From assembly GCA_030762175.1 (NCBI GenBank), contig CM060831.1, forward strand, positions 79,825,001 through 79,889,000: a stretch of 64,000 nucleotides of DNA, given 5' to 3'. The notes beneath the pieces are model-generated. The model was not told the DNA's origin and did not search any database. It saw only the letters and a program-made list of their open reading frames with translations. Shown here one piece after another: positions 11,451 through 22,439 of the stretch; the first letter of the stretch is position 1; each line of letters begins with the position of its first letter. The position numbers and the translations under genes were made by a program. The DNA is from Metallyticus violacea (taxonomy: Eukaryota; Arthropoda; Insecta; Mantodea; Metallyticidae).

Positions 11451-12311
11451 CGGAATTGTGAAGCCACATAAATACTATTATCGAAAAATCACACAAAACA
11501 TGTCAAATTTTGAATTATCGTCCGTTTTGATAATTGCTAATTTGTGATATAATACATTTCTATTTGAAACCCCGAAAAGGGCCGGGCTGGTGCAATGCAA
11601 TAAGCTCCCGTTGTTGCAATAAATTTCAACTTTATTGCAGATATTTTGTCGGTTAGTCAGTTTACAGTCAACAGTTTAATGTGGAAGGGTAATAAAAAAA
11701 AAAAAAAAAAAACTTTCTTTTCTAATAAAAGACAGCGTATTGAAAGAAATGCTAGTAGTGTTGGTGACTTGCGTAGTGATCTTCGGTTACTCTTCCTCAG
11801 CCTTCGAACGTAAAGTGTTGTACCAGCAAAATTGATTATATTTTGATCGCATCGGGCAGGGGCTTTTTTCAAATTATGTGAAATGCATTTAACAATAATA
11901 TTCAAGCTCTACATAAAACAGGCGGATTGTTCAATTCTATATCTTTCAGTAAATTCAGAAAAGCTGCCGTAAGCACGGTTAAACTAGGAAAGCGCTAAGT
12001 CAGAAAAACAAGTAAAAGCCATTGCATTTGAAATTTGTAGATTACAAGGATTAAACGTTCCAATTCATGAGCAGATTATTCAACAACAAGAAACTGAAAA
12101 GGCGTTGAATCGGCAAGCTTTGTCTCCTATAATTCAAAGTGTGTATTTTCTTAGTAAGGAGATCCCCCACGCAACGAAATATGAACCTCTAACGCGTAAT
12201 ATAATTTAAAAGCGACATTAATCTTGAAACAGCACTTATTTTCAGTGTGAAAGGTACACATATATTAGCAAATATATTGCTTCGAATTATTATATTGTAT
12301 TGTGAGGTTTC
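11451..12311. other. No recognised feature
   Basis: AT-rich, with a poly(A) tract at about 11694-11711. No motif-bearing frame. Confidence 0.35.
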
Positions 12312-13258
12312 AGGGCCGATCTCACCAATTTCTTACAATTAGAGAATTAACTAATTGAAGATTTAAGTGAAGTTAATTCTCAGTTACATCTTTTGCATCT
12401 CACCAAACTAAATACGTAGTCAATTAGAATTAGGATTTAAGTCATCACGGCCTTCTGAATTATAGAAAATCCGTGATTTAAAAGGTCATGGATTCAGCAA
12501 AGAATGCTCTATACACCATTTATAAAATACCGGAGATCGATACTCATTTGTTTTTCATGACAATTGCGCATAAGAAATGTAGGAAAAGAGAATTTAATGT
12601 GTAAAGGAGGAAGACGAGCTATAGCAGCGCTCACTCGATGCACAAATCATTAGGCCGTTGTTCCAAATGTACTTCCTGTAGCGTTAACTCGTAGTGCACA
12701 TTCATTGGATAAACGGCTTCATTCCTTAAACGAACAAAATACACTACTTTCAATTACATTTCATTTTATACTGAGTGTTTGACAGTTCAGATAACCAACT
12801 TTCGAAATACAATATAAAGATTCCTGTTTTAAGTAATGGTAACGGCGAAATAATAATACGACTGTTAGCATTGTTTAAATATTATAAAAATTCACATGTC
12901 TGTTGGGAATTCAAGGTCATGTTCTGTAGAACTTAAAATATCTAATACCGAAATTTTTCTCAGTCGAAGCCACATTTGGAAATCTGTTTTCTTCATGTTA
13001 TTAAATAAATCTTGTCTTTCGGAAATTATCCTGTCATCTTGGAATAATGTGGTCTTCAACCAGCATATTCAACACTCGCCTTGCCATGATGAAATATTAA
13101 TTGAAAATTAACTCGTTAAATGGCCATATACGCCAATTAACTTAATTGGAGTTTAATGACGAATTAGCATACAATGGTTAATGGTGAGATACAATATCCC
13201 AATTAAAGGAGAATTAAATAGGAATTAAAAGTTAATTGAGCTCGGTGAGATCGGCCCT
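12312..13258. mobile_element. Unclassified non-autonomous element with 15-bp TIRs
   Basis: AGGGCCGATCTCACC at 12312-12326 is exactly inverted at 13244-13258. Inside both ends lie A/T-rich, TTAATT-rich subterminal stretches. No transposase frame is present in the 947 bp. A target duplication could not be settled by eye, so the superfamily is unknown. Confidence 0.65.
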
Positions 13259-13982
13259 TTGTGGCAAACGATCTTCAAATGTTTGTAACCAAAGTGAAAT
13301 GTCTTTGCGAATCTATATTCACAACAATTGATTGTGAAATAAAAAAACAAACACTTTCTTACCACAAATTAAATCCTGTCTTCCAAAAGGTGATATGCAC
13401 TGTCAACAAACAATATATCCTTCCGCACTTATGCAAGGGCGGGCCAGATGCGATACCGCACAGTAATTGGACATGGGCCGAGATAGATGAAGGCGCGTGC
13501 ATCGCAGTAAAACACTAGTGCTACAATGACTACAGTGTCTTATAAGCAATGTATCAGTTTGGTACATAATTAAAATAAATGTTGCTTCAAAATATTTTTA
13601 CAGCATTTATTGATCGTTTTATTTATTAATACCCTAAATAGCAGGCTGAACTGAACGGATATTTCCTGAACTATTTACAAAGGATGAGACGTTTGTGCTA
13701 TGGTTAATAAACACATACGCTTATGGATATCGGATCTCAGCTTTCGTTGAACAGAGATCAAAAACTGCTGTTTGACGGTGCTGGTAATTTTAGTGGTTCT
13801 TTCATTGGGGTTCGATTATTAGAAAAAAGGGAGCAGAATTGCAATACATTCACAGCAGAGCACGTGTTTGTGGATTGCTATCGCCAATTATAGGAACAAA
13901 CACACTATAATAAAACGCACATTACATATTGTTTTATAAAGTTTTCATTGTTCTCATATTACATGAAATGCATTATACTTTA
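13259..13982. other. No recognised feature; one unassigned short frame
   Basis: An 85-codon + frame (13261-13518) starts at the edge of the TIR element and has scattered cysteines and a WTWAEIDEG stretch, but no family could be named. Confidence 0.3.
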
Positions 13983-14520
13983 CAGCAGAGGTTCTCAGCC
14001 TTTTCCAGTGAAGTATCGTTACATTCAACGCAGGATATCAAATATACCATAAGAACATTTTATTAGGGAAATGTATGATTTTGTGGTACAGAGGGTCAAA
14101 ATCAGCATTTTTCTACATTTGTAGCAATACTAGTGATTTATTTAGTTATTTCTTGTATGTAGAGTTTAACATTAGATGTTTACTGGAGAAAAAGCTGTTC
14201 AAACGATTCCTTTTCAATGAACTGTTTTGTGAAATGTTTTAAAAATTAATTAATATAATGGTTGAATGAACAAACTTTGACGAACATATATTCCTGATAT
14301 TGACACTCCATTACTCAAATCAGTAAAAGCTATTAACTTTACAATCTACAACTCTTCGAGATATAGTGTCATTGGATAATGGAGTCACTTCAAGTTGTTT
14401 TAACCATATCCATAGCTGCTGGTAATATCTAAACTGACCCGAAAACATGCCTCCAACTTTCAGATCTGTTAGATCCTACAAATGAGATTATTTGATTTGT
14501 TCTTGATGACAAGCCTGATT

Positions 14521-14556
<36 letters not shown>

Positions 14557-14720
14557 CCCCGGAAAATACTCCAACGGTTTGTGTTTCAAGCCACCATGTT
14601 TGTTGTCAAAATGACGTTTCAAATTGGAAGGTTTCATCTAAAGGTTTGAAAGTGTTTCATGACAAATCACACACTGCGTACTGGGATGGTTTCCTCTCCA
14701 TCTCCAGTATATGTAAAACC
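13983..14720 (-). pseudogene. hAT-type transposon remnant (BED-finger region)
   Basis: CAGAGGTTCTCAGCCTTTTC at 13985 resembles the terminal inverted repeat of many hAT elements (CAGxGGTTCTCAA). On the minus strand about 14540-14680 reads like a damaged BED-type finger with C-x-x-C, a K-P-S-N-L-K-like stretch and an H-x-x-H region ahead of a WWLETQTVG-like segment. A poly(T) tract at 14523-14556 lies within. The opposite end was not located. Confidence 0.45.
14523..14556. repeat. Poly(T) tract
   Basis: 34 consecutive T residues; on the minus strand it could be the A-tail of a retroelement. Confidence 0.95.
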
Positions 14721-15165
14721 GTATGATAAATATCTTATATTGCACAATGTATTGCTTGTGTACAGAATACCGTCTGTTGGACGCTTAGCATTAGAGACAT
14801 TGACTTCTGACAGAGTGGAATTATTTACCCCGCTTATACTCTCCCTTTGAGTTTATCGAGTTATCGAGTAAAGTACTTTAATTAACCACTTATTCATGTT
14901 CTCGTTTACTTCTGAATCTGGCACCAACTACATATAAATCTGACAATTCAACAACTAAAATCTGGCATTCAACAACAATAATGTAATTCCAGTGCTTGCC
15001 TACCTGTAAATGCGTCTCGCAGCTAAACAAACGACAAAATATATCCCATTGTCGTTTGATCAAACATATTCGAATTTCGCTCCCATTTTCGTAGGATTAA
15101 AATTGAAATTACCTATTATTTTTATACAATATCACACAAACGTTTTTATGGTAATGTAAAATCTA

Positions 15166-15369
15166 TTGTTCTGTTTAGTTATTGTAGAAATGTCATTATT
15201 TTTTGTTTGTAAAACAAATGTTAATTTATCTTATTTGCTAAAACTTTTACGTACCATTCTGTTTACTCCTACTTTAGAGCAACCTGTTTTAAAAATACTC
15301 GAAGCTGTTGACATCCGCTGGTTGAGTATCGCACAGTTCATGCTACGTGTCCATTATGATACCATGTGA
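15166..15369 (+). pseudogene. Possible hAT transposase fragment
   Basis: The frame ends with VLKILEAVDIRWLSIAQF. The (D)-x-RWLS motif is common in hAT-like transposases after the helical insertion. The match is short and nothing else around it is recognisable. Confidence 0.3.
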
Positions 15370-16266
15370 AAATATACACAAGAATCGTTGGATTTAGGAA
15401 GTTTGGCGCGGAAGCGGAAGTGCGGGGGGTAGGGGGCTTTTAGGAATTATGAGTTGCAATTTCATTGTAGGTTAGTGATTTTTGATGAAACATTAAATGC
15501 CGTCTAAAACTTAAGTAAAACTCTGCAAAAACAATCCTCAAATTTTGTATTTGTTTCTGGAACATTTAAGAAACATCGATCGGTTTTGCGATGAACATTG
15601 TGCGCAAAATGCAACACTAAATGCAATAAAAAAAATTGGAAGTGGACGCAGCAGAACTTAAAAAGTGTGTTCTTTGCGCGCGAGAGAGAGACAGATTTAT
15701 TTGATTTATTTATGGACGCTCTTTAACATCTCAGGTCATTAGCGTTGAGAGACAGAGAGAGAGAGAGATGTAAGAACATTTGTGAAAAGTATGATTACGG
15801 AAATGGAGCAAATATTCAACGACAAGGCTATGAAAGTAATAGAACTAAGTGCATATTTTGAAAGTTTTAAAACATTTCAAGATATTACTGAAAATTATTG
15901 TAAATAATTCTGCTTGACGCTAGGACTTTAAAATGTTGACTTTTTTACTGATCGAAGTTATACATGAATAAAATTATTATATTTGTATTAATATCATATG
16001 CTTTATAGACTGCTTACCAAGTTTCCTCATTCAGTCGGAAGTTAAAATATTTTATATTACAGTCATTGAATGACCTTTTATACACAGTGGATTTTAGCAG
16101 TAATGAAATGTTTATGAAATGATTTTTGAGGTTATGGAGCATATTATGATCCCAATATCTCGCATTTAGGCTGCAAATCTCCTATGGTGGAAAATTTGGC
16201 TCTAGAGCCATTATGTCCATGCTTGATCTTGTTGTTGGGTTGTTTACAATATTTGACATGCTGTAA

Positions 16267-16322
<56 letters not shown>

Positions 16323-16740
16323 ATTAATAGGATTTCTGTGTGTATTATATGTCAGAAAACCTACATTAAAATCACTACAAATTAATATCAATTAGTTTTC
16401 ATGCCCATAAACATTTAGGACATTTTCTTATTTATTTCTGAAAAGAATACGGTAAATTATTTATGACTAAGTTGAACTAAAGTAAGTTCATCTCAGTCAT
16501 GCAATAATTTAGTTATACGATTTGCTTAAGTTCCAATTCGCACTTCCAAGTTATGAAATTGCTCATTGGAGAAAAATAAATACAGATAACAATTAAGTTT
16601 ATTTTTTGATTTCAGCAGCTTTATGCTCAAATGCCAGCTCATCAGGTTAACATTGTTTTGTCTTTGTCTACCAATATCACCGAACCTACGTGTATAAGGT
16701 TATTCCTTTCATAAATATCAGCTCCTACAAAATTAAAATA
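15370..16740. other. Mostly unassigned; SINE B scrap and microsatellite
   Basis: A short piece of SINE family B (TATTTATGGACGCTCTTTAA... to CAGGTCATTAGCGT) lies at about 15695-15745, flanked by GA-rich tracts. An (AAT)n tract is at 16270-16321. No gene was recognised. Confidence 0.5.
16270..16321. repeat. (AAT)n microsatellite
   Basis: About 17 tandem copies of AAT/ATA. Confidence 0.97.
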
Positions 16741-17303
16741 CAGAGGGGTGCCAATAAATGTATACACACTTCAAGCAAAGAAAAACTTGTTAACATAACA
16801 AAACTGGATTCACACAAACAGAAAATGTGAGCACTAATCATCTTAGACTTTTACAGTTACAGCAGTTGCTCAAAATGCCCATCATCGGCGTCGATACACT
16901 TCTGAGTACGTTGAACTACTGATTGAGTAACGTTTGCGAAAGTGTCCTCAGCAATTGCAGCACATGCCGTTTCAATTTCTTCCCGAAGTGCTGCCAGGGT
17001 AGTTAGTGTGGCCAGATCTGCCCGTATGAACATCGCATACGATACTACGAGTCTCAAATTTGTCTCGAATGTATGCAATTGTTACTTGCGTGGCGGTTCT
17101 GTTCTGCATTCTACATTGCGTTTGAACTTCAACAATCTTCTCGGTTTTCCAATACCACTTCAAAATTGCTTTCCGCTGTTCAAACGATAATTTTAGCTCC
17201 ATTTTGTTGTAGCAACGCTAGCATAACGTAATGTGAATCATATCTGTTTACAGAACGTCATACTACATATTACTATTGTTTTTCGGTCCAACTTTGAAAT
17301 ATG
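16741..17303 (-). mobile_element. IS630-like element family D, copy D1 (one end missing)
   Basis: A TA precedes CAGAGGGGTGCCA...TGTATACACACTT, the TIR shared with 36666-37405 and 53602-54456. On the minus strand it encodes an N-terminal HTH (MELKLSFEQRKAILKWYWKTE) and a C-terminal piece (ALREEIETACAAIAEDTFANV...VQRTQKCIDADDGHFEQLL). The two are joined without the catalytic middle. The far TIR is lost: similarity stops near 17303. Confidence 0.8.
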
Positions 17304-17540
17304 TTTGGTAATACAAAATACTTCCACATTTTTTTGTGAATGAATTAGAATTTCAGCAAGAATGAACTTATTAGTAAGACATTGTGATACAAAATTTCAA
17401 AGCTGTTAAAACCAAAATGAACAGTATATTGAATAGATCTACCAAAAACAGTGCTTGGTCTAGTTTCCATAGACTTGTGCAATTACCTCTTGTAATGGTT
17501 TTATAGCTTTATATTACTAAATTTAGATGCTTGTTTAATA

Positions 17541-19138
17541 CACTGAGAAAAAAAAAAACCAGCACCTAATTTTTTTTAAATATTTTTAATTTTACGCATT
17601 ATTGTATGTGAATTATTTAACACCATTAATTTTTTTAACATTACATACTTTTCCAAACTTTTGCAACATTTATGTATTCAGATATCATTTTGAGTCTATA
17701 ATTTCCTTTATTGTATGAGTATGAAAATGAGTGCAAGTTAATGACATTTTTAACCTGGACCAATTGAAATGTTACTGGCATTTGTTATATCAGTTTTATT
17801 CTGTTGTTGAGGTATTTCAATCAGTTTAACACATAATTGTATGAGGTAAAGATGTCCTTAAGTCGAAAGGGTGTTGCTAAAGTAGTTGCCCTGCTGGAAA
17901 ATGACGGGGCATGCATTATGTTGCCCACGTGTCACGAGTCAATGTCCCTACTATACAAAAGGCATATTGCAGGTTCAAGGAACTTGTTACCTACTGCAGA
18001 AAACCAGGATCAGGTCGCTGAAGGGTGACATCTGCCAGAGATGATCAATTCCTGTGGCTGCAAGTTTTGTGTGATCGTCTCACAACAGCCGTAGAAGCTC
18101 AAAATCGCTTGCAAATGGTCAGGAGTCAATGTTAGTGTGAGAATAGGGAGAAGGAGATTTGAAGAAGCACAGCTCACCTCTAGAAGCCCAGCCAGGTGTC
18201 CCTTGCAAACACGCCTTGGCTTTGCCGTTGCACATCAGCAATTCTGGAGTGGACTGAGGAGCAATGGAAAGGTGTTCTTTTCCCGGATGAGTCGAGGTTC
18301 AGCCAAAGATCACCTGATGGCAGGGAAAGAGTATGGAGGAGGACTGCAGAAAGACGAGCCCCTTGCACCTTCTCATCGACGATGACTTTCAGGGGAGGTT
18401 CCGTCATGGTGTGGGCTGGTATTAGTGTGGAAACCAAGACAGAGTTGGTTTTCATGCAGACGGCCCTGAATGCAAACCGGCACATTGAGGAAAATCTTAA
18501 GGAGCATATTATGTCCTATGTTCCTTATGTTGACAATGGTCTCCGCTTCATGCATGACAATGCCCGTCCACATGTGGCCCACATTGTGACACAGTACTTG
18601 CATGAGGTGGAGATTTGGCCACCAGTTTGGCCAGCACGAAGTCATGATCTCAACACTTTTGAGCATATTTGGAACATGATGGGGAAAATGTTCAACATGC
18701 TCCTGAGAGCCTCAATGAATTTCGGGAGACTTTGCATGAGCAACGTAAGGCCATGCCACAAGTAAAAATAAGGAATATGATTCGCAGCATGCCTGTAAGC
18801 TGTGATACAATCCAGAGGAGGAAACACCTGCTTGAAAAGAGTGCCACTGAGTGTTGAAAGGTGTGTTATCAATGCAGGTGTATTACTCTACAGGTAAAAA
18901 CGTGATCATTATGAAATGTGATTAACTTGCATTCATGTTCATACTCAACAATAAAGGAAATTACAGACTCAAAATGATATCTGAACACATAAGAGTGATT
19001 GCAAAATATTTAATGTTAAAAAAGTGAATGGAATTATAAAGATTCACATATAATAATGAATAAAATAAAAAATATTTCAAGGTGTTTAGGTGTTGCATTT
19101 CTTCTTATTCTTGTTCTTTTTTTTTTTCCCTCTCGGTG
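17541..19138 (+). mobile_element. Tc1-like element with long TIRs
   Basis: TA flanks both ends (17539-17540 and 19139-19140). CACTGAG at the left is inverted as CTCGGTG (one mismatch) at the right. Similarity between the arms continues inward for roughly 200 bases, to about 17750 and from about 18915. Length 1.6 kb is normal for Tc1 elements with long IRs. Confidence 0.88.
17852..18857 (+). pseudogene. Tc1 transposase pseudogene with intact DD34E residues
   Basis: The N-terminal part (17852-18028) has weak HTH character and ends at a stop. Frameshifts near 18137 and 18196 lead into a 189-codon frame with FPDESRFSQ (first D), GGSVMVWAGIS, MHDNARPHVAH (second D) and SHDLNTFEHIW (E). The spacing D-x34-E is the Tc1 signature. 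A further frame change near 18665 leads to the C-terminus RRKHLLEKSATEC. Catalytic residues are present but the frame is broken at least three times. Confidence 0.82.
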
Positions 19139-19833
19139 TAATTTACATAACAGTCTTCAGCCTTTACCACGCGTAGTATATCCCTTACTTCTGATCTGAC
19201 ACATATCAACAAGGCAAACATCTCTTACAAATGTGGGTACTGCTTCACTCACCTGGCCAATTTCCGTATTAACATATGAAATATGTGGCGGGTTCACAAC
19301 AACATTTGTATTAATGAGATTACTTAATATGGCTCTAAGGTTTTTTTAAGGTTCTCACTCTCCTTTTTTGACACATTATTCTAATCACAAACTAACACAA
19401 CACCACATCTGTTATCAATTTTTCTAGTGCACAGTACCAAATTTCTTATAAAGCATAACAAAAGGAACAACAAAATGTTCTTCAGCTGCTGCAAAGTTAA
19501 GATTTAGTTTTATGTTTACAACAAAAAGAGAGGGAGTGAGTGAGCGTCTGGGTAAAAGAATGGTTAATCATGACCAATATTTGAGGTGAAAGGAAATAAT
19601 ATAGTTAAAGACAAAAACTGAATTTCTCAATGAAAAAACCTGTGCTGCAGCCTCTGGTCCAAATGTAAGAAAAAACTTGACCACTGTAACGCTAACATTG
19701 CAATTTTAGAAAACTAAGAATCTATCATTGAAAACTGGTGATAAACTTTTTTTAAGTTCTGTAGCTCACTTTGTGTCTCTATACTTATATTCTGTATATA
19801 GTATTGAAATTTCAAATTTATGGTTTTTTTTAG
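19139..19833. other. Unassigned sequence upstream of Pvf exon A
   Basis: No signal-peptide exon was recognised here. The pyrimidine tract at 19821-19833 serves exon A. Confidence 0.35.
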
Positions 19834-19951
19834 ATTCCACGTGATATTCTGATGAGGCTAAATAGTGTTCAGAACATCAGTGAGCTGCAAGATATAATTA
19901 TTAATGGTGATAGTGACGAAGACAGTGATTCCATTCTTCTAGAAATTGACA
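19834..19951 (+). CDS. Pvf: Pvf coding exon A: propeptide segment
   Basis: A T-rich tract ending in TAG precedes the exon and GTAAGT follows it. It encodes 39 residues beginning IPRDILMRL and containing NISELQDIIINGD, then an acidic run (DSDEDSD). The pattern of an IP-x(3)-L start followed by an S-x-x-x-L-Q-x(2)-L-like helix and acidic residues resembles the N-terminal propeptide of PDGF chains just before the cystine-knot domain. An N-x-S site (NIS) could be glycosylated. The exon ends in phase 1 (one base of the next codon). It starts 695 bp after the right end of a Tc1 element. The splice sites and phase match to exon B support it; the similarity itself is short, so this exon is less certain than exons C to F. 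Confidence 0.72.
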
Positions 19952-20735
19952 GTAAGTATAATAACACAACCTCATATTAGATGTTGATGAAAATCATAGT
20001 TCACTCACTGAACAGGCTACTGCTTTCACAGTATTAGAGGAAGTTATTATACACTACCCTTGCTTTGAGAACCTGCCTCACAGGTGCTTTGTGTACATTT
20101 CCAACAGTCTTAAGAATTTTGATAAACATTTTCAGACCCCTAGTAATATATTAGTAGATTTCATTTCATGTCATTTGTTCCACTGTATGTTTCATTATTA
20201 AATCTGGTTTCTTCAAAACATAAGTCTACTGGCTAACTAAATAACTGCATTAATTGACTTACAATGTATAAATTATCCTTTAGAGCAAGAATACTAATTA
20301 CATAATATATAATGAGCAAATAATTGTGTATTTTATTTGTATTATATCTGTTTATAGCACATACACAATAGTTTTAAATGATGCATGAATTACTGTTTCA
20401 GAATGAGAGTACAAGTATTTACATTAGTAGTTTACAATATGTAAATTATAATTTCAGAGCAAGAACATTCATGAAATATGTACCTTATTTACATTATGAT
20501 ACAGATATTATATTATAAAAACTACTGTAAACTGCAGAAACATTGAACATACTTTAATACCAAATAGAGAAATAATGGCATAAAAATGTTGTTGATTCTT
20601 TCCATGCTAGAACCAAATGTGCCAGTTTGAAGCCCAGAAGCACAGTTTAGTTCTAGTTGAAATGTAAAGCAGTTCCATTGCTTGTTACAAGCATCATACC
20701 AGTTGGAAGAAAGCCACCATGCAGTGAAGAATATA
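19952..20735. other. Start of Pvf intron 1 (exon A to B), no feature seen
   Basis: AT-rich intronic sequence before mariner copy 3. Confidence 0.45.
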
Positions 20736-21951
20736 CGAGGAAGGCCCATAAGTTTCCAGCCTCGCCGATAAGATTACCTGGTGTCATACCTTACCTGTTA
20801 AATAAATAATTACAGCTGTGACTTCTACTCCACTGTGTTCAGTTGTTCAGATATAGTTGCATAAAGAAGGCATACAAGATTATGACATGTTCAAAATGCA
20901 GTATCGAGCTGTTAATAAGTTCTTCACAAAAGAAGGACTTACTTCAAATGAAATTAAACAGCGATTGGACAGTGTATATGGGGAAGCATCCCTCTCATAT
21001 TTTGCAGTAAAAGAATAGGCCAAAATTTTTTTCAATGAGTCGAGAAAGGATTGAAGATGAAGAGCGTGCAGATTGGTCCTTGGAGGTGCTCACTCCTGAA
21101 AACACTCCTCTTGTGGAAGGAGAAATCATGGAAGACTGGCGAATCAAAGTTACAGAAATAACAGCAAGGTTGGACCTTTCTAAAACAACAGTCCTTTGAA
21201 TTATTCATGAACATTTAAACATAAATAAGGTTAGTGCAAGACGGGTACGTAGACATCTTTCCTCAGTCCAAAAGCAACAACGAGTCATCTGTTATCAGGT
21301 TTTTGGAGCTCTGCCGTGGCAACGAGAGAGAAGTTCTGCAAACCATTGTTACAGGAAATGAAACTATGGTCCTCTACTATGATCCCTTGTCTAAAACAGA
21401 ATCGATGGAGTGACAGGCATAAACCTGGCAAAGCACCGCCTCTAAAGGCCAAGGTCACTCAGCCAACCCAGAAGTTTATGGCCACAATCTTTTGGCACTA
21501 TGAAAGGAATGCTCCATTGACTTCAAGGAGAGGAACACCACTGAAAATGGGGAGTACTATGCTTCCATCAAAGAGAAAGGTGGTGTGTGCCTTCTTCATG
21601 ACCATGCACCTGTGCACACAGCTCTTGTTGCAAAGCTGTGAAGAAATGTGAGGCTTCAAGGAGATCAATCATCCACCGTACAGTCCAGATCTAGCTCCCA
21701 GTGACTATTTCCTCTTCTCAAAACTCAAGAAGGACCTTGGATGAAGGAAATTTAAGGGGATAAAGAAATGATGGATGCTGTTTATGCCCACTTTGCAGAC
21801 AAGACTTCTTACTTTGGGGGGGGGGGGGGTTAAATGTTAATTCAAAGAAGTGTATTGCAATAAAGAGTAACTATATTGAAAAGTGAAATATAGTTTTTGC
21901 CTTTATCATCCTAGAAAATGGTTAGGCCAGAAATTTATGTATCTACCCTCA
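20736..21951 (+). mobile_element. Mariner copy 3, plus orientation, decayed
   Basis: TA-flanked, with the same TIR (CGAGGAAGGCCCATAAG...) at the left and a mutated end (CCCTCA for CCCTCG) at the right. The transposase runs on the + strand from about 20888. HTH, ERAGR-like linker (here RADWSLEV), LSKTT-like, GNETMVLYYDPL (the Asp of GDE changed to N), TIFWHYER, PYSPDLAPSDYFLFSKLKK and the C-terminus can all be read, broken by stops and a G-run near 21819. Confidence 0.88.
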
Positions 21952-22093
21952 TATATCTTTGTTATTTTTGTATTCTGTTAATTTACTTACTTCTTTTTCT
22001 AATTAACCACTTTCTTTATTTCTCATTCCATACTCCTAGGCTTGTTTTGTTTGTTTGTTTGTTTTTTTTATCCAATGAGTTAATTACCTGATG

Positions 22094-22326
22094 CTTTTAA
22101 TTTCATTTGGAGTAAGTCCTTCTTTTGTGAAGAACTTAATAACAGCTCCATACGCCAATATGAACATGTCACAATCTTCTACACATAGCCTTCTTTACTA
22201 TACGTGAACAACTGAATACAGTTACAGCAATTATTTACTTAACAGATAAGATATGACATCAGATAAGGATTTTGTGAAGGCGATAATCCTTATCGGCGAG
22301 GCCGGAAACTTATGAACCTACCCTCG
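22094..22326 (-). mobile_element. Mariner copy 4, truncated (one end only)
   Basis: Contains the N-terminal coding edge (reverse of ...NEIK and FFTKEGL) and the complete right TIR ending CCCTCG before TA at 22327-22328. The rest of the element is absent. It abuts the satellite array. Confidence 0.85.
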
Positions 22327-22439
22327 TAATATATATGTCGTTCTCTCTCTAGCGGTCGAAAATTTGTTTTTTCTCACCGAAACTCGGCACATAGCCATCA
22401 ATTAACAGACGATTCGTCAAGTTCGTAAACCAGCAAAAT

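Noticed and set aside
12896..13111. 71-codon frame as a possible gene
   Set aside because: It lies inside the TIR element, has no motif and no codon bias that I can see.
19139..19833. Signal-peptide exon for Pvf
   Set aside because: No Met followed by a hydrophobic stretch with a donor site in matching phase was found here or elsewhere before exon A.
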